NCBI GenBank assembly: GCA_947561585.1
Contig: CANNZV010000862.1
Location: 144,232 to 208,231, forward strand
Length of the DNA stretch: 64,000 nucleotides
Source of the DNA: Caprella mutica
Lineage: Eukaryota > Arthropoda > Malacostraca > Amphipoda > Caprellidae
Direction: 5' to 3'
Shown here one piece after another: positions 1-12,390 of the stretch. Numbering within the stretch: the stretch's first letter is position 1; every line of letters starts with the position of its first letter. The notes beneath the pieces were generated by a model that was given only the letters and a program-made list of their open reading frames with translations, searched no databases and was not told the origin of the DNA. The position numbers were made by a program, and so were the translations under genes.

Positions 1-105
1 TAATTGATATCCATGATACCTGAAGATAATTAAATAAATACAAGAAGGTATCATGCAAGGACACCAATTAAAACCTGCAGGTATCATGGATACCAGTTAG
101 AATGA
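1..105. repeat. Palindromic repeat remnant
   Basis: The segment carries two inverted blocks built on TATCCATGATACCTG and CAGGTATCATGGATACC. The same palindrome core occurs inside TA-flanked and TTAA-flanked hairpin elements elsewhere in the window, near 11760, 38425, 55650, 58775 and 60220. This looks like a decayed hairpin element whose outer ends are lost or lie left of the window. The following bases to about 450 show nothing I recognise. Confidence 0.5.
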
Positions 106-452
106 AAGTTAACGATCGAAGATGTAAAACCTTCTAAAATCTATATAAAAAATTAATAATTGTTTATATGGTTGAAGAACAATTTAACAGTAACTATGTC
201 TTGTTCTAATATTTTAAAGTGCTACCTACTACATCTAACATTAGAAATCATCTCTAAATTAACATGAATTAAATTCAATAAATTCATTCTACCGAACTAT
301 TTTAATTTCTGTAACTGAATAGAATATTATTCTTCCTGTTAAAGATAATAAACTCATTCTAATTTCAAAGATACACAGATTGAAAACAGTTCAATTTGTT
401 GCTAAATCTCCTCATCTCATCGGCTTACGATAGGCTTTAAAAAACAGAAAAT

Positions 453-917
453 GGCTGCCAGCGACCTATTGCCAGCAATGCATTGCCAGCGACGATGCAT
501 TGCCAGCAACGATGCATTGCCAGCAGCGATGTATTGCTAGCAACGATGCATTGCCAGCAACAATGTATTGCCAGCAACGATGCATTGCCAGCAACAATGC
601 ATTGCCAGCAACGATGCATTGCCAGCAACGATGCATTGCCAGCAACGATGCATTGCCAGAAACAATGTATTGCCAGCAACGATGCATTGCCAGCAACAAT
701 GCATTGCCAGCAACGATGCATTGCCAGCAACGATGCATTGCCAGCAACGATGCATTGCCAGCAACGATTCATTGCCAGCAACGATGCATTGCCAGAAACA
801 ATGTATTGCCAGCAACGATGCATTGCCAGCAACAATGCATTGCCAACAACGATGCATTGCCAGCAACGATGCATTGCCAGCAACGATTCATTGCCAGCAA
901 CAGATTAATGCCAGCAA
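453..917. repeat. 17-bp minisatellite
   Basis: About 27 head-to-tail copies (from length) of ATTGCCAGCAACGATGC, with scattered point variants such as CAATG, GATTC and AGAAAC. Because 17 is not a multiple of 3, one array is read in all frames in turn, and since few units contain a stop, long open frames arise on both strands. These are repeat translations and not genes. Confidence 0.95.
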
Positions 918-2333
918 AATGATCATTGGCTTCATTAATACCATTTCTGCTATACAAGGTATATATTTTTCTTTGGTTTAAACTTTAAATGATTGTTAAT
1001 ATCACGTAAATAATAAGGAAATCTGTAACTTTATTTCTTATTGACTCATAAATAATTAATTGCGATATTTAAAAGTTACAATATAGCAACACAAATAAAC
1101 TCTATTTAGATCTGTTCATTCAAGCATATGTACAAAGTTAAAATATATTTTAATAAATAAGAAAGTTAAGAGTTAAAAGTTAAATTATAATTAAATACTT
1201 TTTTATTATATGATCGAAGATGTGGAACAGTCCGATAACTCGGAACTTACCCTACAGATTTAATAACTCACATGCGGACAATTCTCACTCACTATATTTA
1301 TGTTCAAATGATAAAGATACGAATTAGTTATCACTAAATGAACACATTGATTACTAATGAATAAATTAAACATACACTATTTAATGAATGTGAATTCACT
1401 TGAATAATCAAATAAAATAAAATAACAAAGTAAGTGAACAGAAATCACAGCGTCACTTTTATTGCTTTGAACAATTAGTGATAATTAATAATTAACAAAC
1501 ATCTACTGCATATAGTGAATGTTCATTTATTTTATTTGCATTGTACAATTTCCATTTATTGGCATTATAATTTAATTAAAGATGTCGTACGATAAGTAAT
1601 TATTGATTGATCAAATATTATTTTTTTAGTTGATAAAGTGATTGATGTATGAGGAATAGAAAAAATGTTTTTAAAATCTACAAGCGTTACAATTAGTAAA
1701 GTTAATTAGTAAAGTTTTGTTAATTAGTAAAAAGTTTTAAAATCATCACAGATAAGCTTTTCTCTGACTGTACCTCTGTAAAAGTGACATAACTTTCCTC
1801 AGTTTCATTTCCAAATTCCTTGGCTAACTTCCTAACGACGAATTCACTTCTAATTCCAAGTTGACTCATAAATTATGGAACACTGTTCCCTGTGTGTAGC
1901 GAGACATTCCAACTCTTCACCAGTGAGTCCGGTAGTGCAAAATGTACAGAAGTTGTCTTGTTCTAAAGATTTATACTGGGAGTAAGAACTGGTGAAATAA
2001 GTACTGACAGAACGGAAACACTGATATTATTCAGTTAATCTGATTTGGTAGCTATTTAGTTAATATCATCTTTGTAATTTAAATAAAAGACTAATGTTTT
2101 TTTTTTGAGAATTTTGAATATTTTATATCGTATAGAGTCATTCAAAAACTTTTAGCTTTCATGTTTTAAGTAATTATGAGTCTCAATCAAATTATATCCT
2201 ATTTTTCTTATGATTAAATATTATGTATCATGTACAATATTAATTTTAATGAAAAATAAAGAGGTTCAAAAACAGCAAATGATATTTAATATATTTAAAT
2301 ATGTAATTATACATCAAAGTAGATACATATTCA
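918..2333. other. Gene-free AT-rich interval
   Basis: No coding exon is visible. At 1211-1257 there is a single end of the TA-flanked palindromic MITE family (TGATCGAAGATGTGGAACAG followed by the TTACCC terminus). The segment around 1960-1995 shares words with 7680-7715 (a G-rich stretch ending GAACTGGT), a weak hint of another dispersed repeat. Confidence 0.5.
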
Positions 2334-2664
2334 ACCAGGTACAAATAAATATAATTTATAAAACTAGATACAAATAAATATGCTCTACCAAACTAGATAC
2401 AAATAAATAAATGTACCAAACTAGATACAAATAAATAAATGTACCAAACTAGATACAAATAAATAAATGTACCAAACTAGATACAAATAAATAAATGTAC
2501 CAAACTAGATACAAATAAATAAATGTACCAAACTAGATACAAATAAATAAATGTACCAAACTAGATACAAATAAATAAATGTACCAAACTAGATACAAAT
2601 AAATAAATGTACCAAACTAGATACAAATAAATAAATGTACCAAACTAGATACAAATAAATATAA
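2334..2664. repeat. 28-bp minisatellite
   Basis: About ten near-identical head-to-tail copies of a 28-bp unit containing CAAACTAGATACAAATAAAT, with three more diverged copies at the left edge (2334-2400). The core is almost invariant, which suggests recent expansion or ongoing homogenisation. Confidence 0.95.
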
Positions 2665-2924
2665 GGTATCAAACAATCTCCAACTGGCAAAATAGTGTGA
2701 TTTAATTACCTATTTGCAGATGCTTCAGCAGTCATTATCCTCTTGGGATTTAAGCAATGGTTCATAATTAGCAGCTAATGGATATCTGTGCATTCTCCAG
2801 TGTTGAAGATGTCTAATTAAACCCTCATATCGAATGGAACTTAGATTGAACTTAAGCGCTTCAAACGAGTTATTGGATTAGTAAACATTTCATATAAGAA
2901 AGAGCTATTATTATTTTACTTATA

Positions 2925-3115
2925 TCTGGTACCATAATGTCAACCATTATCGTCAGGATATTGTATCGGGAATGTCCGACGAAAGACGATAGACTGAAAG
3001 TGTTTTAAAGATAAGTTATGATTTAAATTCCGTCTAATCTTTTATTGTCGTGGATAGATGATCTTTTAATCATGATTATAATCACTAAGGATTATAATCC
3101 AGCGACATGGAATTG
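2925..3115 (+). repeat. Dispersed repeat with GACGAAAGACG motif
   Basis: One of three copies of an unclassified dispersed repeat. The others are at 32800-33045 (minus orientation) and 42690-42898 (plus). Shared landmarks are GTCCGACGAAAGACG, a run ending TCTAATC..TTTATTGTCGT, and a degenerate ATTATCGTC block. No open frame or clear termini were found. Confidence 0.6.
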
Positions 3116-3321
3116 CTTTAAAATAGATGAAAGTTTTCCAACTAATATTGGGTTAGCAAGCAGCGAGAGGTAATTTTCTCTCGCGCAAATACCCCTCAGC
3201 TAGACTCGTACCTACCTGCGCTTTAATTCTAAAAGTTACTAATTACTTACGACACGGCAAACATCACCTTTTTAATATCTACCAACATTTTCTGATATTG
3301 AGGACAGTTTTAGATGAGGTA

Positions 3322-3478
3322 GGGTAAGTTACGAATTATCGGTCGTTTTAACAACTTCGGTCATATAAGAGAAAACGATGTAATGACACTTATATAATTT
3401 TTATTGTTATTTATTTATTATAGAGTTTTTCTTATATGACCGATGATGTGAAACCAACCGATAATTCGTAACTTACCC
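3322..3478. mobile_element. TA-flanked palindromic MITE, full copy
   Basis: A near-perfect inverted repeat begins GGGTAAGTTACGAATTATCG and ends with its complement, and a TA dinucleotide lies at the left flank. The inner arms carry ATATAAGA and its complement, so the whole element can fold into one long hairpin. There is no coding capacity. TA flanks suggest mobilisation by a Tc1/mariner-type transposase, but the family is not otherwise classified. Confidence 0.85.
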
Positions 3479-4736
3479 TCTACAATTTAAACCGTTTGAA
3501 AGTATTTTAACATAATAAACATACTATCTCCAAGGTAGGTTAGGGATATGAAAGAAATATTTAAAACATGATTAAGCTAAAGAAATAACATACCTATACA
3601 TATATGCGAGTCAATATTATTTAGAGATATAAACGTAAAGATAAAATAAACCTACATATATAGATATAATTTAAAATCATTTATATAAGTTTTTGACACA
3701 GCGAATTCAATTCCATATACTGTACACTACCTAAATAGATTCCTATCCCACTCCAGTACTTAACTCTCTAACCAAGTTATTTTGACTACAAACCATTTGC
3801 ACTCTGATTGTCATCGGAAATTCGATTATTCGATTTTCCGGTCAATTTGTAATTCAATGAAGCAGAGAAATGTTTTAAAAGCTGAGACAATTGAGGCAAT
3901 AAACTTCAGTTGCTTGCAAAGGGAGACAGACGTAAGAGAGCAAAGCATATGGCTGCACAATTACTAAAATTAGGGATATTATTAAGCGAATAATTAGAAT
4001 TGAAATAAATAATAATACTATTTTATAAAATATATCGCTCTTTTGCATGAACAACGTCATAGACACGAAAACATTTATTTTCGAGTTATTCATGTTAATA
4101 TTAAAATGCTGATTATATTTGGTAAAATAGTTGTAGCTCAAAAATGTACCGCTAGAGAGGCTAAATGTTCTAACGATATACCATTAAATGTACGTACATT
4201 ACAAGAAGCAAAATGCGTCTCTTGAAAAATAGCTATTTTGTGTTATGACAGTGCTATCGCAAATGAGTATGAAGTAGTCCATATCATACATTACCTGGCA
4301 TGTACTTTCCAATTTCTTGCATAGGTACAATTTAAGGTTAGGGATCACAGTTATCAAGTTTGAGGTTGAAATAAGAGTTTCCCTCCTCCCTAAAAAAATC
4401 CTCCGCTGTTTAGTTTCTTCTGATTTTCATCGCATTTTTTCATCAGCAAGAAGTGAAGCTATGCAAACATTTCCTAAATTGAATAACCTCATCAAATTGA
4501 GATAACCTGCGATGCTGAAGAGAGAGCCATTTTGAGATACCTTTGAATTTTAGTTTATTAGTGAATTAAATACTACATTACTAGAAGTAAATCAAGCTGG
4601 TATGTCTTTTCTTGTCGGTAAGTTTCTTCCATTTTGCTATCGATATTAGATATCGAAGTTCATTTCAACTCATGTCATCTTCCTCAATGATATCTGGCAC
4701 TGAAAATTGAATAGTCAAGAATTGGGACCAAATTTA
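3479..4736. other. Gene-free interval
   Basis: Only short open frames occur, with no conserved motif, no splice-supported exon and no repeat I can match elsewhere in the window. Confidence 0.4.
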
Positions 4737-4877
4737 GGGTAAGTTCCGTGTTATCGGACTGATCCACATTTCCGGTCATATAAGAAAAATATACATGAAA
4801 AGTATTAAAATAACGAATCAACTATTATCCAATTAAATGATCGAAAATGTGGAACTGTCCGATAACTCAGAGCTTCC
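4737..4877. mobile_element. TA-flanked palindromic MITE
   Basis: Same family as 3322-3478. The left arm begins GGGTAAGTTCCGTGTTATCG after a TA, and the right arm contains GATCGAAAATGTGGAACTG. The right terminus is degraded (it ends in GAGCTT in place of the TTACCC end). Confidence 0.8.
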
Positions 4878-5425
4878 ATGACCACAAATTCAATATTCAA
4901 GAAATTTTAATTTTCTCTCCAAAATTGTGCCTACATTTAACCGCGAAGGTAAATATTTCTGTTGGCTCTCCCACATTTTTTTCTAAGAATGTTTGTACTA
5001 CATTTATTCATAGGCAAAGAGAATTATATAAATTAAAGTAAATTGCTTTTCCGGAGAGCTCTGTGCCTTCCATATCCTTTCTTGCCATTTCCATAACATT
5101 TCGAATGTGATTAAGAGACATGGAGAAGAGCTCTAGTCATCCTATAGCGTCTTTTTCTGCCTATTTGCTATGCATTAAAGGAATTAAAGTCCTTTAGATG
5201 AACAGAATCTCTTACATTCGTTCTATTTACGGTTGAAGTGATTCCATTCAATAACTTGAATGTAGGCCGTGTTATTAAAAAAACTTCCTGCTTATGAGTT
5301 TTGAATAAGTTATCGTAAGTAAATTTTTATTATTTTATCACAGATTTTTATTAGAAAAAATGCAAAGATTATCGTAATTACTGCAAATTAAATCTAGAAT
5401 TCTGCAGTTTTCTATACTATTATAA

Positions 5426-7203
5426 GGGATACGGAAAATTGATCGAAAGCAATTGATCGAATAGAAAATTGATCAAAAGGAAAATTGACCGAAAACAATT
5501 TATCGAAAGCAATTGATCGAATAGAAAATTGATCGAATAGAAAATTGATCGAATTGAAAATTGGTCGAATGGAAAATTGGTCGAATGGAAAATTGATCGA
5601 AAGGAAAATTGGTCGAATGGAAAATTAGTCGAATGGAAAATTGATCGAAAGGAAAATTGATCGAAAGGAAAATTGGTCGAATTGAAAATTGATAGAAAGG
5701 AAAATTGATCGAAAGGAAAATTGGTCGAATTGAAAATTGATCGAAAGGAAAATTGATCGAATAGAAAATTGATCGAAAGGAAAATTGGTCGAATGGAAAA
5801 TTGATCGAAAGGAAAATTGATCGAAAGGAAAATTGATCGAAAGGAAAATTGATCGAATGGAAAATTGATCGAATGGAAAATTGATCGAAAGGAAAATTGG
5901 TCGAATTGAAAATTGATCGAAAGGAAAATTGATCGAAAGGAAAATTGATCGAAAGGAAAATTGGTCGAATTGAAAATTGATCGAATGGAAAATTGATCGA
6001 AAGGAAAATTGATCGAAAGGAAAATTGATCGAAAGGAAAATTGATCGAAAGGAAAATTGATCGAATGGAAAATTGATCGAATGGAAAATTGATCGAAAGG
6101 AAAATTGGTCGAATTGAAAATTGATCGAAAGGAAAATTGATCGAATGGAAAATTGATCGAATGGAAAATTGATCGAAAGGAAAATTGATCGAAAGGAAAA
6201 TTGATCGAAAGGAAAATTGATCGAACAATTGATCGAAAGGAAAATTGATCGAATGGAAAATTGATCGAATGGAAAATTGATCGAATGGAAAATTGATCGA
6301 AAGGAAAATTGATCGAAAGGAAAATTGATCGAATGGAAAATTGATCGAATGGAAAATTGATCGAAAGGAAAATTGATCGAAAGGAAAATTGATCGAAAGG
6401 AAAATTGATCGAACAATTGATCGAAAGGAAAATTGATCGAATGGAATATTGATCGAATGGAAAATTGATCGAATGGAAAATTGATCGAAAGGAAAATTGA
6501 TCGAACAATTGATCGAAAGGAAAATTGATCGAACAATTGACCGAAAAAAAATTGATCGAAAATGATATTGGATCTATTTACACTAATTGACAATGATAAC
6601 TAAAACCATGGATCACCTGAGAAACTTACTTGCAATATATTACAGCTAGTAGATCTTGTTACCTTGATTTATATGTAATAATAATAATTCATATAGTAAT
6701 TTTATAAATAATAATAATTTATGTATAACATTTCTTCAATCAACTGTTTTTCTATAACAGAAAATTATATTCTTTGAAATATATTATAATTTGAAGAACT
6801 TCAAGTTTTCTTAGTTCTAGACTTTAGATAGTTCTAGATAAGTTGTGAAATGAAAGTTAAATAATTAATTAATTTAGTATAGGTTTAACCTCTGTTTCGG
6901 AACCAAAAGCGATATCACTGACGGCAAAAGGGAATTAAATACAAGAAATAGGAAGAAGCAGTCAGAAAGGAAAGTGGATTCATGAACAAAGTCACTTAAC
7001 ACCGTCGGTGACAATGCTCATGAATGCAGAATAGCTACTTTGTGAGTGCTGTCACTTACCAAGGAATGTCACAAAAAGGGACACTAAGCACCGGTTGCTG
7101 CACTCACAGATGGAAGAAAAAATGAAGCTAATCTATTCGATAAATTTTCCCTCCAATCAATTTTCCTCTCGATCAATTGTTTTCGATCAATTTTCCTAGA
7201 CCC
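5426..7203. mobile_element. Foldback-like element, copy 1
   Basis: Both termini are the same inverted sequence: GGG, four variable bases, then GGAAAATTGATCG. A direct repeat TATAA flanks both sides. The left end (5430-6560) is about 66 head-to-tail copies of a 17-bp unit GAAAATTGATCGAAAGG, with AATGG, AATTG and shortened ACAATTGATCG variants. The right end (about 7140-7203) carries a few units in reverse orientation. The core contains about 240 bases shared with copy 2 at 46164-46776, plus about 320 bases found only here (6609-6928). There is no transposase frame; the long frames in the array are repeat translations. The architecture resembles foldback elements, but the family assignment is inference. 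Confidence 0.8.
5430..6560. repeat. 17-bp tandem array forming one inverted end
   Basis: About 1.13 kb of the 17-bp unit, forming the expanded arm of the foldback-like element. Three positions (6224, 6411 and 6505) have an 11-bp shortened unit ACAATTGATCG, which breaks the 17-bp register and marks sub-blocks of about 95-190 bases. Arm lengths differ greatly: about 1,130 bases here, about 60 at the other end of this copy, and about 225 and 150 in copy 2. Confidence 0.95.
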
Positions 7204-7735
7204 TATAATAAGAACCGCGTACGTCTGTCCGTCTGTCACACTTTTTCAAGAAACACTCATTGAATGGAAAAACTAATAATTTGTGATCATGGCTACGGGT
7301 CACACTAAATGGTAATAATTCTTTTAAATTATAATTTTTGAATTCTGAAAGTTGGAAATAATTCGGCTAAATCAGTATATATGTATTGATAATACATACT
7401 AGCTTCTAAATTTAAACCATAATAATAATTGAATTTTCCACAGATGAACAACAGGTTCTTCACTAGTACTTAAAATAATTATGTAACGAATGCATCGTTT
7501 AATTTGAGTCAAGGCCTTCTAACTACAATATTCACGTAGACTCTTACTTGAATCTACAACGGTGAAATTGTTTTGTAAATTGAGGTGCTATCCCTAAAAC
7601 ACGGACATTCTCTTCTCAAAATCGTGTTCTCGTCCAAATAACAGCTACAGTCGTAGAAATTGCAAATGTTCCTGTCAGAAATTCTGCGCTGGAGTGAGAA
7701 CTGGTATGGATAAGCATTTGAATCTTAGTATTATA
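7204..7735. other. Gene-free interval
   Basis: Unique AT-rich sequence after the foldback-like element. A short segment ending GAACTGGTATGG (7680-7712) resembles 1960-1995. No gene was identified. Confidence 0.4.
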
Positions 7736-8260
7736 ATTTGTATAACATTAATTCTTCGTCAATTTTGAAGCTTAGGTTTTCTAATTAGTGAAATTTTAAC
7801 TTCTGTAGACTTGAGTTTTATAATTAATAAAATATTAGTTGTAAATTCCGTAGACTTTAGTTTGAAAATTAATAAAATCTTCGTTGTAAATTCCGCAGTG
7901 TTTAGTTTTTAACTAATAAAATCTTCGTTGTAAATTCCGCAGTGTTTAGTTTTTAATTAATAAAATATTAGTTGTAAATTCCGTAGACTTTAGTTTGAAA
8001 ATTAATAAAATCTTCGTTGTAAATTCCGTAGTGTTTAGTTTTTAACTAATAAAATCTTCGTTGTAAATTCCGCAGTGTTTAGTTTTTAATTAATAAAATC
8101 TTCATTGTAAACTCCAATGTCTTTAGTTTAATAATTAGTAAAATATTAGTTGTAAATTTTGTAAGATTGAGATATATAGTGAAATATTAGTTAGTTTTTT
8201 TTAGTTTAATAATTAATGAAATATTAGAAATAAATTACGTAGAATTTAGTTAAATAATTT
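7736..8260. repeat. Degenerate ~44-bp tandem repeat
   Basis: Roughly a dozen diverged copies of a unit containing AATCTTCGTTGTAAATTCCG and a TTTAGTTTTTAA stretch. The variants alternate (ATTAGT/CTTCGT, GTAGAC/GCAGTG), so pairs of units repeat as a larger block. It is more diverged at the right side than in the middle. Confidence 0.8.
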
Positions 8261-8944
8261 TTTAATTATTCAAGCTTTCAGTTCAAATTCAGAGATGCTA
8301 TCAATTGGCAAGAAGAAATTATGCGACTACTAATTTCTCGGCTGAATTCTAGCAATTGTTCCTAAGTCAAACCCAAAGAGCTAACCAAGACTTTGTGGTT
8401 TAGAACTGTCTTTTCTTCCCTTCATGCTAAACTCTAAGGCCAAACTTTCAATGTTTTTGCGATACAAACATAGGATAATCTAGAAATCAAAGAAGTGAAT
8501 AAATAATGCGATTAAATGATGCAGAGTAGAGTGAACTTAGGAATGAACTAACGGTGATATTGTTCATATAATTTCCTTCACATTTGGAAATAAGTAAGCA
8601 TCAACCCTGAAATTTTTTAATTTGTATATTAGTTAAAAAAAATTTCTAGGGATACGGTTCCCTTAATATAAAATAATAAGGAATTATTCTCGAAAAGAGT
8701 CAATTAGAAGCTATTATTAGAATTATATTTTTATTCGATATGCAACGATGAACATTTATTTGATTTATATTCAATATAGGGTTTGGATAATTAAAATGTT
8801 TTCCTGCAATAAATTATAAAATATCCTGTACGAAAATAAAACCAGCTATTATCTACAATAAACGGTTTAATATATATTAATGAGTGAAGTACGTTTTTAA
8901 TTTAAATAGTGTTGAATTATTTATGCTGAGATGCATTTTACACT

Positions 8945-9068
8945 AGGGTAAGTTTCAAGTTATCGGGTAGTTCCACATTTTCGATCATATAAGAAAAAGG
9001 ATAGAACGATTGAATTAAAATATATGTCAAATAAATTAAATTTCTTATAAGATCGAAACAGTTTCTAC
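8945..9068. mobile_element. TA-flanked palindromic MITE, truncated
   Basis: The left arm is intact: TA, then GGGTAAGTTTCAAGTTATCG, then TTCGATCATATAAGA. The right arm stops inside TCTTATAAGATCGAAAC, and the outer right terminus is missing. Confidence 0.75.
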
Positions 9069-10264
9069 GATAAACAGCTTTTTAATAAGAATTATAAGGA
9101 GTTTTTACCTTAATTTTTATTGGTTTCAAATCAAGCTATATTATCACTTTTAATTTTTTTAGAATTGATAATTTATTTAATATGTTAATAGAACTTTTAA
9201 TATAGTAGGTCGGTATCATATTTACTTTAGGTGATAATATTAGGCCTTAGTTTTCTTTCTAATTTATCTACTTCTCCTGATGATGAATTGGATAGTCAAT
9301 TTGAAAGTATGAGTTAAATAAAATTCTTCAACGCTGAGTCTACAAAACCGTACAATCCGTTGAACTTGACCCTTTTCCCTCTAACATATTTTAACTGTAA
9401 TTATAAAATGTATTTTAAACAGTGTAGTGTATCACCATCAATGAATAGTTACTAACAATCTAACAAGGTTCTTTATTGCAATTGGCTGCTGTAGTTTCCT
9501 GTAGTTGCATTGTTCGGTAATTGCAAATTCCTGCATACATTTGGAATAAAATTAATGATCCTTCGACTAGTCCTTTTAATGCTAGGAATTTGGAGTGTAG
9601 GTGTACGTGTGATGTAGGTGTAGGTATGGGAGTTTGCTGAAGGTATGAGTGTGTGTAGTTGTGTATGTGTATATAACCGTGTCCGGACAATTCGTCGCGG
9701 TCAATTTTATATATGTTTACTATAATATTAATACTATATTAATCAAACACAATTTTTAAAATTTTGAGTTTGTTCGATCTGAGGTTCTTGGGTTTGTACA
9801 AATTACTCGTATTGTTGATACCAAGTCTTGATATTAATTTATTAATTAATCATTTTAATCTATTTCAAATGTTTAATAATTTATTTCAATTGTTTAATCA
9901 TTTATTTCAAAATGTTTAATAATTTATTTCAAATAATGGAAGATTAGAATTCATCAAAAAATTATTTTGTATTGTAGATACCAAGCTTTGTACATATTGA
10001 ATCATTTATTATTTGGAAGATTTAGAAGAAATGGAAAGTTTGACTAATTTCTTGGTGAAATGAAACAGGAGATTATTCAATAACTAGTGTACTTTCCCGT
10101 CAAAAATAACGGGTCATCATCAATATCAATAATTTATTCCCCGTTATTAAGTTACTTTTAACGAATTCAAATGAAATTAAATTTTCTGCATAGTCTAATT
10201 TATTTTATAGATAAAATACATTCAAATATTTGATAGAAACATGATATTTAAATATCAAGTCAAT
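9069..10264. other. Gene-free AT-rich interval
   Basis: Nothing coding is visible. A few degenerate copies of an AATAATTTATTTCAAATG-type unit occur at about 9840-9945. A GT-rich stretch (9600-9675) yields a short open frame by chance. Confidence 0.4.
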
Positions 10265-10265
10265 A

Positions 10266-10513
10266 TGAAGAGTTTGGTTCCAAAACGCGATAAACGCCAC
10301 TTTTGAAAAAAATGAGTTTCCACCTAAATCAATATTGTATTTCGTCGGTATTGTGGATTTGAATTGTTTATGTTATTATAACCTCAATATGCTATGTGAA
10401 TGATTGAAACAGAAAATAGTGGTTTTCATCTTTGTACTTTCTTGGTAAAGAAAACACATTTTAACTCAAATTGATCAAAATGGATTTATAGCGTTTTGGA
10501 ACCAAACTCTTCA
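10266..10513. mobile_element. TA-flanked MITE with GAAGAGTTTGGTTCC ends
   Basis: Terminal inverted repeats of about 30 bases begin TGAAGAGTTTGGTTCCAAAA at the left and are mirrored at the right (ending CTTCA). TA flanks both sides. It is non-coding and about 250 bases long. No second copy was found in this window. Confidence 0.8.
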
Positions 10514-11635
10514 TATATTCCCGTGCGTATCATAGTTACATTCTTCATGTTTAAAACCAATCGAATAAAAGCGGACACCAAATAAATGAACACACTAAGG
10601 AAATTATTAGTATAGATAATAAATAGTGCGAAATGGAAAATATGGCGCCAAGAAATGTCCGCTACGAATTGTCCTAGCACCGTATAGAACCAACAAGCAT
10701 GAAACTGTTTGAAGATGTATCAGGTCTATGAAGTGATTTATTTGTGTAATTGTATAGGTAGAAAGAGTGTGACTGTAGGTGTATTTTCATAAAGAAGTGT
10801 GTATGGGTATACAGCAAATCCTTGTAGTAGACCAGAGTTTTGTTCCAAGTTGTGTGGGTCTTATATAAAACTTTTTTTTATACTATAGCACTTGACCAAT
10901 TCTGTTTTCTACATATGTAGACGTGAAGCGGTGACTTAGATATTTCGATAGCTCTATTTGATTATTTATAAAAGTTAATGTGACTACAATGATAATTTTG
11001 AGGGGAATGACATAGCGGAAGTGGCGGGGTGACAACAGGAAAGTACCAAATATTTTTGTCATTTTTTTTATCAATCAAAATTAACTAGTTTTCTGTAATT
11101 CTTCAAAATAATTTTATTAGCACAGACTCATCCATGAAGAAAATAAATATTTTTACCCAAAAACGGAAGATAATAAAATATAAGGCATTGTTTGAAGAGG
11201 AAATTATATCGAACTTATTTTTCTAATTATTAACTCTTTGTAATATTCATGATAGAATAACGTCAGGTGACAAAATTTGTGTTCTTTTTAGTACGATGTT
11301 TTTCCGGTACAGTTTCAAGAACAGTTAGGTCTAACACAAGGTTAGTATAGTAAGAGGTTAGTCTACTACGAGTGCTTCTGCACAATGAATCGTCGATGAG
11401 CCAATGCAATTTACCGACAGGGTTTAACTTACAGCCAGATTCTCTTTTGTGAATGGCCTCTTTCATCAACTGTAGACAGTTTCCAGATACTTCCAGATAG
11501 GACTTCCGAAAGTCTTTAAAGTAAATAAATTTCAAATGAAATCAAGCGGCAAATAGAAAAAGTTTCAATGGCTTTCCTTCTATTCGTTACGGGGAAAGAA
11601 TTCATCCATTGGAATTATTTACAGAGATGTCACTG

Positions 11636-11923
11636 TTAAGGGCCGTACACACGTAGGTTTTTTTTAATTCTTTCCATCAAACTTTCTGCTAAGCTCCTCC
11701 TACTTTTTATACGAGAATATAAGAAAAAAACGATATAATAATTAGTTATTTTAGTTGGTATCCATGATACCTGCAGGTATGTATCATAGATGTCAACTAA
11801 ATGAAATAACAATTGTAACATTTTTTCTTATATAATTCATAAGTCTCGTGGAAAAAGTAGGAGGAGCTTAGCAAAAAGTCTGGTGGAAAGACTTATAAGC
11901 CCTGCGTGTGTACGGCCCTTTAA
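11636..11923. mobile_element. TTAA-flanked hairpin MITE, copy 1
   Basis: TTAA occurs at both boundaries, followed by inverted GGGCCGTACACACG. The inner arms carry GCTCCTCCTACTTTTT and its complement, and the centre holds the TATCCATGATACCTG palindrome found in other families. The TTAA target preference and GGG-like ends fit a piggyBac-type non-autonomous element. The second copy is at 38305-38577. Confidence 0.85.
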
Positions 11924-12044
11924 AAACAGAACTGTAAATAGAAACTTGAAATGCCATTTTGTGTATATTGCCAATAGATTTAATTAATTTTAATTTGAAG
12001 TTGACCTTTTTAAATTGAGCTAAAATTATATACTCCCAAGTACA

Positions 12045-12390
12045 TATATGAAGATAAAAAGATACACAAGCACCGGTGGCTAAACTCACGGATCTAAGAG
12101 GAAAATGAAGGGGTGATAGTAAATGAAAACTACAAGACTACCTAACACATAATCGAAGAAAAAATGAAGAGTTGGTAATAAATTAATCCTACGAGTCTAC
12201 CTAACACAAAAATATAAGAGGAAAATGAAGAGGTAATAGTAAATGAAGCCTACGAGTCTACCTATAACACAAAATCTAAGACCTCGTAGTTGAAGAGCAT
12301 CTAAATTTAGACAGTTCGAGGCCCAATGAACGCCATCCTATTCACCACAAACAGCTTCAGGATAGAGCCCCTGGAGCCCCCAGGTTGACG
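12045..12390. repeat. Dispersed repeat with 61-bp internal units
   Basis: Begins with a CAAGCACCGGTG-type block, then has about three diverged copies of a 61-bp unit containing AAGAGGAAAATGAAGAGGT and CTACGAGTCTACC. It ends with a segment related to ATAGAGCTCCTGGGGGCAAC at 54648. The same family supplies 13195-13296, just 3' of the zinc-finger stop codon, and the regular array at 54187-54470. Confidence 0.7.

Noticed and set aside
5420..6593. Three overlapping minus-strand open frames of 240-360 residues (FDQFSFRSIF repeats)
   Set aside because: They are translations of the 17-bp array; three frames show the same peptide in shifted register, with no splice or start context.
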